In this document: positions 27,607 through 40,158 of the stretch, piece by piece
Layout: every line of letters begins with the position of its first letter
Position numbering within the stretch: position 1 is the stretch's first letter
NCBI GenBank assembly: GCA_000231825.2
Contig: JH720296.1
Coordinates: 1,439,666 to 1,503,665, forward strand
From: Tetrahymena elliotti 4EA
Lineage: Eukaryota > Ciliophora > Oligohymenophorea > Hymenostomatida > Tetrahymenidae
Reading direction: 5' to 3'
DNA length: 64,000 bases
Program-made: the position numbers and the translations under genes
Notes under the pieces: model-generated
What the model was told of the DNA's origin: nothing
Database searches by the model: none
The model's input: the letters and a program-made list of their open reading frames with translations, nothing else

Positions 27607-28374
27607 ATTTAAAATTTAAAGAATTTAATAATTCTACTTTTGATTTAGTTAATTAACGAAATTTCTTTTATAAGAAATGTTCAAATTTTTTAATCAAAAA
27701 ACTTTTGTCAAAATAGTTATTACTCATACTATAAATTGATAAATAGTATATTTAATTTTTTAATAATAATTTCTTTTTAAAACTTGTAAGGCAATCATTT
27801 ATTGAATTTATGTTTTATTTTAGATTTAAAAAGCAATTTTAATTTTTATCAAAGGATAATTCACTAATAATATAGAGCATTTTTACTTTACAGTTTGGTA
27901 AAAAATTAAAAAAATAAATATAATCAAAAAAGGTGTAAATTAATTTCAAAAATTTTTATTATTTAAAAGATTTTTATTTTATTTAGTAAGATTGTTTTTA
28001 AATTAAATTTTTAAAACTTAAACTTTAGAATATTTTTTATTTTAAATATTAAGTTTGCGAAAATGTTTTATTTTTAAATATCAAAGATGGGTTAACAAAA
28101 AATTTATGGGATTTTATTTTACTTCCATTTTTAAATAATGAATGTGACATTAAAAAAAATAAATGATTTTTCATATTTAATCATTTATTACTCATTATTC
28201 ATTTATAATTATTGATGGCTTTTTTATTATTTATAATGAATAATCTTCAGTCATGATTAAAGTTTTAAAAATAACTTCAAAAATAAAAAATATATATTCA
28301 ATTTTAATACTAATAATATTTTAAAGGTAAAAATAAATATTGAGCCCATAATAATAATTAATACTTTAATTTTT
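27607..28374. other. intergenic region between PAS membrane protein A and channel 3
   Basis: About 770 bp, AT-rich throughout, with direct repeats of cattta/atttat type near 28160-28250. I see no gene in it. Confidence 0.6.
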
Positions 28375-31300
28375 TCATTAAACTAAATCACTTCTTATTT
28401 CTTCAGCTAAATAGTTTTTAATGTAAGAGTTTTGTAATATTTATTCAATAGAAAAGAAGGTAAATAAATTCTTTATTTTATGGAAGTTTAGACTAATTTC
28501 TAGATGAACCTTATTCCATAAATAATAATAAATAATCATGAGAAGGAATAGTTAAAGGCTAAATAGTGTATAAAAAATATTATTTAGAACAATTATTTAG
28601 TCTTGAATACTTTATTTAATTAGGCTAAAGCAGATAGAGATTGATGCTTCTAATTCTGGATTAATTTAACTTAAAGAATTCAAATTATTTTATTTATCAA
28701 AGATTTAAACTAATTCATGTATATCGTCATAATCTTCTGTAAAAAGAGTGTATAACTGTTAACAAGTTTAGAATAAATATGAAGACGCTAAGACTAAACC
28801 TCTTTTAATTAAAAAAGAGTAATCTTTTCCATCGCAATAATGAGTTATGTTACCATGAGATTAAAATATAAAGCTATCAATCAGATTGATATTATCATTA
28901 ATAGCTAGGCAGCTGTCGTTTGAAAACATATCTGTAATTGCTTTTGAAATACTTGGATTAATTTTGTTTGAGTTTGTTAATTATTGCTCCAACTTAGAAA
29001 ACTAGTCATTGAGATTAGTATTTTGTTAGATTGTTTCTCTAAATTAATTTAAGTACTTTTTTGACAAGTTGTTTTAGTTAAAAGGAGGATTATTTTGAAA
29101 TAATTGCATGTTCAGATTAAGATACATTTCTGAATAGCTTCTGCTTATCTATAAATTAATCAAACTTATATTTTCAGATAAATCTATTTAAAAATTTATT
29201 TTACTGATTTACATATTCCCGATGAAATATTACAAGATAGGGAAAACAATCAAAGCAACATAACAGATTGAAGTTAAAACAATAATTTATATCTTTTAAG
29301 TTACCAAAGAAGCAGTTTAGCTGATAGATCTTTTTTTCTTTTTATTTTAATCATCAATTACTTTTGATAGTTATTAATTTCCATTTTGTGATGAGGTAAA
29401 AATGATCAAATCTAAAAATTGTCTTCCAGTTCCAATATGGGTATTAGCCTATCTCATAATTTAGTAGTCATCTTTGGTTTTAGCAAATAAGTGTCCGTTT
29501 TCTATAAAATGATCTTTAAGAGCTTAGCAAGTTTCTTCTAAATAGATATCTAATTTATCTCTAGGATAGGTACACATTAACTTTAAAAAATCCTATTTTT
29601 TCTTTTCAACTATCAAAACAATAGGTATAACAATTAAAATAGCCAAAGTAATAACTAGAATAATGATAACTAAATTATAATAACTTAAATTCTGTAGATA
29701 ATCCAAACTCTTTCTTGAATCTTATAAGCAGGTTTAAAATGTTTCCTACACAATTTATAGGAATTTAATAAAGTTTTCATAAATAGTAAGTTAATACTGA
29801 GGAGTTGATGGATTTTATGTATATTGATAGCCATATACAAAAATTAATTCAATCCATGTAAAAAATGATAATTCAACCTCAATGTTATTAACTACAAATT
29901 AAGATTTATGATTGTTAACATAATTAGATCCATTTTAATCATCCTTAAGATTCATTAAGGAAGCGATATTTTTTTTAACATATTCCAAGGAAAATAATTA
30001 CATTTATTTAGAATTTGAGAATTCCGTTTGGGGATCTGAAATGTAAGGACTTTTAATGCCTTGCTGATAAAAGCGAGTCAATTCAATTTTATGAACAACT
30101 TAGTTGGTAGCATTTATAATGTCATAAAACATCTAACAATTTTCAAATTATAAACTTTTTTTTAGCAGAAAACTTACAAATAGTAATAAAAATATGACAG
30201 GAATAGCAAGAGAAACTAAAGAACAGCTTTACCCTATCTAAATAAAATATCTAGCCAATTTTGGAGCTCTACCATCAAGAATTTATTTCTTTAATTAATA
30301 TTTTTCATGACTATTGTCTTTGATAGAAGAAATTTATGATTGTTAATCTATTAAAAATATATCTCCATCAATTTATTTCATATAATTTTTTTCTTCTACT
30401 TCAATGTCATCACCATTTTCTGTTTGAGTAGATTAATTTGTATTTTTTTAAATAATATAATCATTATTGAGCAATTATTTAACCATAAGATCATTCAAAT
30501 TAAGATTTGATTCTATATTTGATTGCTCTTAATTATAACCTTATTTAAGTTAAAGTTTACTATAAATGGTGTTATTGGTTAACTAATTTAAATCCTTCAG
30601 ATTATCGTTCTATTATTCAAACCTTTTGATAATTTAAAAATCTAAATAAAGCTACAAAATGGATTTTTTAATGTAAATTTTATAACTGTAAACTTGTTTC
30701 TTACACTACAATAGACTTGTTATTTATTTTAAATATTTTAAATGAAAAGATTATGGAAAATAAATTTGAAATAAGTTTGTACAGATTACCAATTTTTTAT
30801 GAACTTACTTCTCAAAATTGTTACTGATTAATGAAGAAAAAACTAAGTAAATTTAATAGCTTTAATTAACTTAAGTAATTAATATGGGGATACATAAAAT
30901 GAAAAATTAGAAATGAGCAAAGTTCAAATAAGAATTCAAAATTTTGAAATTTATTTGTTTAAAAAATGAAAGTTTTTTTCTTTCTAAAATGAAAGAAAAG
31001 TTGATAAAAGAGAAAAGGATAATTTGAAAGAAGTATTACTAGAAAGGCAGATTTTGATTGTTGTGTTTGTTACTTTGTAAAGTAAAATAGTCAATTTGAT
31101 TAGTAGAAAGAGTTGATAACAATGGACTTCTATAGTTATCTTAAGAAAATAATTATTCTTCTATGATTTAATCTAACTGAGTAGTAGTAAGCCTATTAAT
31201 TGAGCTAAATAAATATAAATGATTTGCCGAGAATTATTTTTACTTTTAAGAAAGTATCTCTGGTGTTTTGTTCATCCTTGTTGTGTCATTATCTCTAGAT

Positions 31301-34300
31301 GTTATAGATACTCTATCTGAATGCCTAAGATCTAACATTTGATTTTCAGTAATAAAGTTTATATTAAAGTTAGAGTTCCTGTTAGGGTTTTCTGGTGAAT
31401 TAGAGTATTTCTAGTTTAGTTGAAGATAATTAGTGGTATTCATGGATTGCTAATAAAAATTTGTTTTAGCATAATTTATTCCAGGGCTAAAAATCTAAGA
31501 AACAGTTCTTACTTCTTAATTACCTTATTTATTTGTTTATTAATTGATTGAAAGCTATTTTGAATATTTTTATTCTCTGCTTAATTAACTGAAGTATGTG
31601 AGAGATTGATTTATATTTTATTCCAATGTTATATTTAATTAGCTTTGAATTTATTTTTTAAGATCATTTAGCTTTTCTATAACTTCAGTGTATTCTCTTA
31701 TTTTGGTTACTTTTTTAAATTCTACAAAAATTACAGATACACCTATAGATGTATCTATTCTTTCTACCCTTAAAGATACATTGAAGTGCTTAAATTAATC
31801 CAATTTTACTAAAAGCTAAAATAGCTCATCAGATTCTTATTTTAAATCTATTAGCTTTGTTTTTCTAAATTTAGAAATCAAATCATTATCTAATGGAATG
31901 CACATTATAGTATCAACATAACCTATTTATTTTGCATAGGTGTTTTATTGAACCATTAATCCTACAAGTGGTATAATTCTGCAAACATCTAAAAATTCTA
32001 TTTTTTCTTTTTATAAAAATGTCTAATATAAAATTTATTATGAGTTAAAATTACTTTTGTTCTGCTGAAATAAATGCTGAAATCCTAATCTATAAATTCT
32101 TTCAGTTACATCTAAAACTCCTCCTTCAGTTTCACATAAAAAGTAATCAAAATCTTTGTTTACTTCTTAAAAATATCCATTGACACCAAAATCTACCCCT
32201 TAATAAATTTCTAATTTTGTTCTTGCATGAAGAGGAAACATAAACCCATTTTTCCTCTTCCCAAAACCAAAAATAATACCTTTTTTTAAATTTACCATAT
32301 TTCCTCTCTCAACAAAATGTCTTAAAGAATCATCATGAATTCCTGCAATACAATCAGGTATCATCATATTACAGCTCTTACCAATTACATCTGATGCTCT
32401 TATTTTTTAATAAATTTTAATTTTTCAATGAAATGTATTTAATATTAAAAAAAAATTAATTTTAACACAAAATATTAGGTAGATATTAACTAAAATTTAA
32501 TTTATATCCTTCCTAGTTTAACTATCTTTTATTTTTTTTTCAATGAAAAATGTTGGTAAATATATTAAAATGAAATGTTAATTTACTTAACACCAAAGAG
32601 GATTTCGAAGGATTTCGATGCCCTCTTAATGTATCCTAAATTATCAATTAAAGTGATAAATACCATGCACGACTTATGGTTGAAGAGATCTATTCCATAA
32701 TCTTCTTCTTTTAAAAAAGTTTTCATAATTTATTTAGATTATTTAATAAACTTTGAAAATCTTCTCCTTTAGATGTCAAAATTGGATGTAAAGATTTAGG
32801 CTAAGCTAATTACATACTTTGAATTAGGATATATATCAAATAAATTTGTTATCATTTCAGATAACCTTTTTTAGTTTTCCAAAAAATTCCAAAATTTACT
32901 TACTAGAATATTTAAATCTAGCGTATCTTAGTTCAGAAATATTAGCAAATCTCTTTTTTCTATTAAGCAATCACGTATCAATAAAGAAACTTCTTCTGTT
33001 AAATCAGAGAAATCTATGACTGACATCATATTTAATCTTTGGTTTTAGATTGAAGATTTTTTCCAAAAAAAACTAAAAGACTCTAAGCTTGCATGATAAA
33101 TTTCTTGTAAAGTATACTAATTTTTAAAGAATATTGTAGATTGTGCATTATATTTATTCAGCTCTTATATTAACTCAACAAAAGATTTGGTAGGTATTTA
33201 TTGCACTTCAATAAGGAAATAAAAGTAACTGAATTTTAATCTTTCATAGTTTCTCTATCTTTCTTATTAATATTTATTCAAAAAGTTAGTATACCTGTTT
33301 TTAAAAATTGATTTAAAATAAAATTAAAAAATTAAAATTAAAAATGCCTACAATTGAGAAATAAGAAGACGCAAAAACTCGTTTCGGCTCTAGAGGTCAA
33401 AAAGTGATTAAAAATTAGATTAATCAACTCCTTTAAAATCATGGCAAAAGCATTTTTTATTATCACAGTAGTTAATATGTTCTGTGTATATTTGATCAAA
33501 TAGCATACCTTTTGCCTTCTTTAAGTAAGTTAGTAAATCCATATCAATTAAATTAGAAACATATCTACAAAAATAATCAATATTAATAATGTTTTCTCTA
33601 TGGTTCATTTTTAGCTAGTTTTTATTTTATAGATTTAAGAAAGTCGCCATTCCATTTTAAACAATTCTTTGAATTTTTGCCTCATTAATATATTCTGAGA
33701 ACTTCCATATAGCTGGTAGCATACTTAAAATTAATATACTTGCATCAAATGAATCATTTAAACTCGTTTCTTCAACAAAGCTAGTACAGAACCAAAATAA
33801 AGAGCAAGTTAAAGAATAAGCAATATTCAGTTTTGAGATAAATTCATCTCTATAAGAAACAAATATAATTGAATGAATAATTTTTTAAACAATTAAAACA
33901 CCAATAAACCATTCAACCACTGTAATATCAAAGCCTTCAAGGACACAGGCAATAATTTCTCCAATTAAATTGAGCAGGAAGTACTGGCTATCTTGCCTAT
34001 CTAGGTAATCTTTTTATTTGAAAGTGTAGCTGAAGTCATGTAGAACTATAAAAATTGATGTTAGTGTGGTAATAAAAAAGTTTATAATCGCCAAGTAAAG
34101 GAAGGTATTTGAAGTACTATCTGATTAGATTGTATAAACTATGCAAATCATGACTATGAAATGGAATAAATATAAGTAGCATTTAAAGAAAATGGATAAA
34201 TATTGATTTGCAAATAATTTTAGTTAAGTATGTAATATTTTTGAAAAATAACATAGTAGAAGCAGAAGGAAAAGTGTTAATATTTAAAATCCTAGAGAAA

Positions 34301-34688
34301 TAGCAACAACAAACTCATGCTATTTTACTCCAGATAGCACTTTTAATTCATCTGCATTTTAATTTTGAATGACATTAGAACCTCTGAATTTACCAATAAA
34401 TTCGAACATGTAACTCATAATAATATCCCCTTTAGTAATCTTTTATTCCTTATTGTAGTCATAGAGTAGGCACAAAAATTGAAGATAGTACACAGTTATC
34501 AAAATAATTGAAAAGAATTTAGACCTCTGAAATGAGTTAAATATTTCGTTTATTTAAAATAGATAAAGATTCTGCAGATGTAAAAAACATTTATTTTAGT
34601 CTTTTTTATTCAGATTTCTCTAATCAGCTTGTTTATTAAACTCATTTTAAATTTTCCTATTATTTTTGTGGTTATTATGTTATCTCAT
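28375..34688 (-). CDS. giant PAS-domain multipass membrane protein A
   Basis: 1888 aa from ATG 34688 to TGA 28375-28377. Introns 33295-33351, 32399-32586, 32007-32054 and about 30686-31039. Three match paralogue B or its alignment; the last one is inferred from phase and composition. The N-terminal third has many TM segments (about 34540-33650), then a Cys cluster INYCDNKKCFCHD. A cytosolic region leads into a PAS-like domain split by an intron: LGYIKRASKSFEILFG, then VIGKSCNMMIPD...GIHDD, then DFGVNGYF...YFLCETEGG. After a Gln-rich linker come a TM, an extracellular-type segment, a second TM ending EKKKQDFLKLMCTYPRDK, another TM after KKKRSISQT and a final TM (IIYYYLWNKV). I know no named function; PAS suggests sensing. 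It is paralogous to B over the whole length. Confidence 0.86.
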
Positions 34689-35569
34689 TCTTCTCCTCTT
34701 TTTTATTTTCTTTATTTATTTTTAAGAATAATTACTTAACTTTCAATTATTTTTTATTTGTAAACAATATTTAAAAAAACATAATATTCAAGTTTTGATG
34801 CTATTTATACAATTCTTATTAGCAAAAATTAGTATTCTCTCTCATACTTTTCTGTTAATAATTACAATATTTATAATGCATAAAAATTAATTCAGCACTT
34901 TAACAGTAAATAAACTGAAATAATAATAAAAAAGAAAAAGTTTTTTTATCAAATAATTATATAGTACCCTAGGGTACTGCCTTATCGGCTACATACATTA
35001 ATATAGTTATTAGCTAAATATTATGTTATTTTTTTGTGTTTTACTTTTTTTTTTCACCTGGTTTTTGGTGTTTATTTATTTTTTTTTATTATATATTTAT
35101 ATTTTATTGAAAAGCGCACTCTTTATAATATTTTTTATAATAATAACACACTTTTTCTTTTCTAATACAAAAACATATGATTTACTATTAATGTCCATCT
35201 TTATTTAAAAATTAGATCAAACAGATATTAAAAATATGTATTTTTTATTTTTTTTATTCGTATGTTCTGAATATCTATCTGAAATAGATAATTTTTTTAT
35301 TATTATTTATTTATTAATAATTTTTTTAATAAATAATTAAGAAAATAAAAGCAATTAGATCAAATATTTTAATAAAATATTAAAAATTGCAAAAAATAGA
35401 AAATTAATTTTACACACAAATATTCTCAAAAATTATGAATATTATTTTATCATAAATATTCTCTTCATTTTATTTTCTTAAATATTTTAAATTTATTACA
35501 AAGAAAAACATAAACAATATCTCATCAAATTTGTTAACATATTGTATTATTAATTAACAATCTATCTTT
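34689..35569. other. intergenic region with a 16-bp palindrome
   Basis: About 880 bp between the 5' end of PAS protein A and the 3' end of the M16 peptidase. It holds the palindrome listed separately and a very T-rich stretch (35023-35300) that reads as a hydrophobic frame only because of its base composition. Confidence 0.6.
34963..34978. repeat. perfect 16-bp palindrome
   Basis: agtaccctagggtact equals its own reverse complement. Its GC content is well above the surrounding AT-rich DNA. It lies about 275 bp upstream of the start of PAS protein A (minus strand), so it could be a dimeric factor site in that promoter; this is inference only. Confidence 0.7.
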
Positions 35570-38500
35570 TCAATTCTCTTAGTTTTCTTCTTATTCATCT
35601 GTTTAAGGTTTAAAACCTGGGACAGGTTCTTCAATTGCATAACCAGCTTTTTCAATTTCATCTAAATCAGCTTACTCGCTACCAAAAATAACTCTAGAGC
35701 ACTCATTATTTTCAATCTTCTTTTGGACATGCTCTCTAGCAACTCTAATTATATTCTATAAAAAAAGTAAATAAAGTAAGATTATAAAAAATAAGAAAAT
35801 TACTTCTCTATTAGCATCAATAATTCCTTATCTATACTAGGCTCTTTGAGCATCAGTAACTCCTATTATTATGTTAAAATAATGTTAGAATTTACAAATA
35901 ATAAATGCAGATTTTACCTTCTAAAGCATAAATAAGTCCTTTGTCTTGAGGATTAATAATTTTGTCATACTTACTGAATAAACTTAATTTACTTTCTTTT
36001 AAATTCTCTTCACTAGTATTAAAACAATTTTAATTTTCATAAACAAAAACAAAATTTTCATTTACTTAAATTATCCATCGGAAATCATTTTTACACCTTT
36101 AGCATAAGCTTCAATAGTTTAAAGGATATTAGGATCTCTGTAACTAAAGAAGTTCATTACACCATCTTAAAGTTTACATCCACTTCCATAAGCTCCTCCT
36201 TTCTCTCTAATTTCAGTATGGAGAACTGAAGTTGCAACAAGCTCAGCTTTTTATTTAAATTATGTTTAGTAAATTTATTTTGATATTATTAAGTTTTATT
36301 TTTACCAAAAAGATTTAAGACAGGAGTGTCAGGGTGAGTATAATGAGGAACTTCCAAAGATTGGATACAATAATTAACTTACATAGGTAAAGTGAAAAAC
36401 TTTTTAATATATTTTCTCTAGAATGGGTTAGGATAATCTTCATCAAAATAGAGAGGCTCATTTTTGGTCTTAAAAGCAGGATAGGCAAATGAGAAATTAT
36501 CAACCATACGAGTGATATTGTTGTATATCTAGTCAAAATTCTTTTAATCACCATGAACAATAAACTTAATTTTATGCTTTTTAATCATGTAATCAATAAT
36601 GCAATGCATCTAGAAACAAAGATCATCTAAATATAATTTGTTTTATGATTTGAAAAAGTTGGTGGAATAATTGCACAAAAATCTTGTCTTTTTTTAAAAA
36701 ATAAAAATATTAAATTCATTTTTTGCATTAAATAAAAGTAAGTTTTACATTTTTAAGCTTTTCTTTCATAAAGAAGTTTTCTCTTAAAGAGGCACTTCCA
36801 ACACTGAAAGCATATTACATAGATTAATCAATCATAGAATTAGCAACTTCATTGCTTGTATTTCTTAAAATAGTGCTAATATTAGTCATATCGTTGAAAT
36901 CAGGAGCTAATTTTTTAAAGAATTAATCATGATTATCATTTTAAAAGAAAATCAAATAGAAAAAAAAAGAATATTTGAATATATTAACATACATGTGAGG
37001 AGTTCTTAAAGAAGTTCAAACATATGTTCAATATTTCTATCAATACAAGCAACTTTCAAAAGAGCATAGTTGTTAGGACCATTAGGATCATCATTATTGT
37101 TAATACGATTGCTTGATTAGAAATCAAAAGAAAAATTAGTAGTGTAAAGACTCATTTATTTATGGAACTCATCATGCTTCATTTATTTAGTACCTATTCT
37201 AGTAATGAATGTGCAGAAAAGGTCAAGGTACTATCTGATGAACAAAGGAACTCTTTCAAGATCAAATTAAATTCTGAAAAATGTTAAACCGTTAGTATTT
37301 TAATTTGTAAAGTAAATAGGAACATCTTTGTAAACAGTTTATTTAAATTCAGTTGATTCAACTTCTCTTTCAATATCTGTTACTTCCAAAGTTGGCAAAC
37401 AGGAACTATCTTCATTTTTATTTGATTATTCCTTTTCCAATTTTTTATTATCTTCCTTAATTTATTGAATTTGTTCAGGAGTAAGCTTAGCTTGAATACC
37501 TTTTAACTTTTCAGATTCAATTTGACTTTATTCTTAATGGTAATTCGAGTCAGCCTTCATGATAATCTTAACTTAATGCTTGTTACTCAAGAAATACTTA
37601 TCAATAAGTTATTCTAAATACTTTTCTTCAAAAATTTTCTTTCTCAAAGTTTAAATATTTTCAGTGACTTTTAATGCCTTTGTGACATCTCCGTCATGAA
37701 TAATTTAAGTCATTAACATTTAAATTAGCATAATACCAAAATTATCTTTTGGGATCTTAGCACCTATTTCAATTTAATGAAGAGCTCCCTCAATCATTTC
37801 TATTTATTTAAAAAACATGATCAACCAACTCATAATTTGTATTTAAAATTTTATTAATTCTTTTTTCTTATTGAAAAATGTCTATTAATGTTGTTAAATC
37901 TTTTAAGATGATTATTCAAATAAAATATTAACAAGAAAAGCATAAAATAAAATTAATACCTTCATCAAAGCCTTCTTCAGAAATATTCTTGAGAGTATCA
38001 AAAATAATTTTTTCAACAGCTTGGGTATCTTATTCACTTATACCTATTTTTAAAAATAATATAAATTTTAGTAATATGTTGTTAATTAATATTGAATTTT
38101 TACCTTAGACACCAAGATTAAAAAGACCTTCTCTATAATGCATTTCAAAACCATTTGCTGGAGAGTAGCTTGGTGCAACTCCAGATTCTAAAAGGGCTTT
38201 ATATAAAGGTGATGTAGCAGTATCACAAAGGAGATAGCTTAAAAGATTTAAAGCGTTTCCTTCTATTTAATCTTAAGTTAAGTCGTTACACAAGAAAGAG
38301 ATACTCATTTTTACTTGTTTATCTTTATCTAAAGCAACAGGATCTTCAGGACCTTTAAGAATATATTCTTCTCTTTTTTCTATTCTTTTGGAGGGCTTGA
38401 CAGAACTATCAAAATTAGTTAGTTTTTAGAATTTAGTGAAGTAGTTTTCATTGATATATTTAAGATTTTCAGTGAAATCAAGATCACCATATGAAAAGAT

Positions 38501-39350
38501 CTTAGAGTTAGTTGGATGATAGAACTTATTGTAGAAATCTCTTATTTCTTAATAGCTGAGATCAGTAATACTCTTTGGATCTCCTCCATAATTATGATTA
38601 TATACTGAGTCTTTTATAGAATACTTTGCTAATGATTCAGAAAAAATATTTTCTGAAGATTAGTAAACACCCTTCATTTCATTAAAAACGACTCCTTTGT
38701 ATTATAAATCTCCTGTTTCTTCATCAAAGTCATAACGCCATCCTTCTTATTAGAAATCTGTTTTTTTAAGGAGGGGACTAAAAGTATTAGCAAGATAAAC
38801 TTCCATTAAATTTTTAAAATCTTTTGAGTTTTAAGAGCTAAAAGGATAGCATGTAAAATCAGGACCTGTCCATGCATTCATGTAAGTATTTAAAGATCTT
38901 TTGATCATTTTAAAGAAAGGATCACGTACAGGATACTTCTCGCCTGATTGATAATGAGAGTTAATAAAATGTATTCATATCATGAAAAAAGTCAAAATAG
39001 TTACTTCCACAACATGTAAGATGTTCAAGAATATGAGGAGTACCTTTGTCATCATGAGCAGTTGTTCTAAATATAATAGCTAAGCAATTATTCTTATCTT
39101 TTGTATCAAAGTGAATGAATTTTGCATCTGTTTGTAAGTGAGTTAGATAATAAGCTGTGATGTTAAAGTCATTTATACTTTCTATTTTTTAAACCTAAAA
39201 TCCATGAATCTAGTCTCCTTCTTTTAACTTATATTCGGCTTTAGTTCTTTCTTTCAAAGAACTGCTAAATTGGCTAAATATTTGCTAAGCTAACTTAGTT
39301 TATTTCTAGTTTTATTGAAAATATAAACTCTTTTATAAAACTCTAATCAT
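35570..39350 (-). CDS. M16C metallopeptidase, presequence protease (PreP)-like
   Basis: 1045 aa in ten exons (introns 38944-39004, 38044-38103, 37800-37959, 36907-36992, 36688-36748, 36247-36305, 36013-36065, 35863-35917, 35756-35803), all phases closing to TGA 35570-35572. PreP degrades cleaved presequences and other peptides in mitochondria and plastids. The inverted zinc motif HxxEH is present as TPHILEH (about residues 95-105). The family landmarks [46 protein letters not shown] and, in the C-terminal half, [11 protein letters not shown] are all there. Length fits PreP. The start MIRVLQKSLYF.. is Arg/Lys/Gln-rich without acids, as expected for a mitochondrial presequence. It looks catalytically intact. 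It separates the two PAS/channel pairs and has no evident functional tie to them. Confidence 0.95.
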
Positions 39351-40158
39351 CTCTTTATGCTTTTTTAAAGAATATTTTTTGATAATATCTAATAATAAAG
39401 AAGCGATTATTTGGTTTATGCGTATATATTAATTAGTATCAAAACTAGGACTTTCTATAGAATTTTCTTGCAAACTTAAAGATCTTAAATGTAAGGATTA
39501 AATAATCTATATCTTTTAATAAATTATTAATTTGAGAAAACAAAAATAAAAATTAGTAAAAATATAAATTTTAAATTAATTTTAAAAAATAATTTTTTTT
39601 CTGAAAACTTTAAGAGATACTTTTTTTAAATTAAGGTTTTATTGATCTTATTAAAAAGCTTAAAAGATTTCAAGAAATAAATCAACTTTAAATAATCAAT
39701 CCAATATTTCTTGTAGCAATATTATTTTTTTTTGAATTAATAATCTAAAAATGTATTTAATTTTATAAAAATTAATTTTAATATAAAAATTTAACTTATA
39801 AAAAACACAAAAGTATGTATTTGATTTAAAATCAATTAAAATTAATAATAAAAATTTTTTTTACTTTTAACTTTTTAAAATCAATAAATTTCTAAGAGTA
39901 TATATAAATAGTCTTGATGACAGAAATATGAAATAAATTATTATTATTATATTAAAAAGCTTTAAAATTCGTTGAGTGATAGATTTAATACTAATTTTGG
40001 TAATATAAAAAATGGAAATAAATTTGACAAAAAATAAAATATTTTTAATAGTTGATAGAGAATAAAGGAAATAATGATGCTTTTAGTGGATATAAAAGTT
40101 TTGAAAATAAGAATTTAATCTTAAAGTAAGATATTAATTTTCATAAACTAAAAATGGC
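39351..40158. other. intergenic region
   Basis: About 810 bp between the M16 peptidase start and the channel 4 stop, extremely AT-rich. I see no gene, RNA or repeat worth naming. Confidence 0.6.

Noticed and set aside
35023..35208. Hydrophobic + strand ORF starting MLFFCVLLFFF
   Set aside because: It is poly-T driven (almost only F, L, I), keeps running open antisense to the M16 gene because TGA is rare in this DNA, and has no codon signature.
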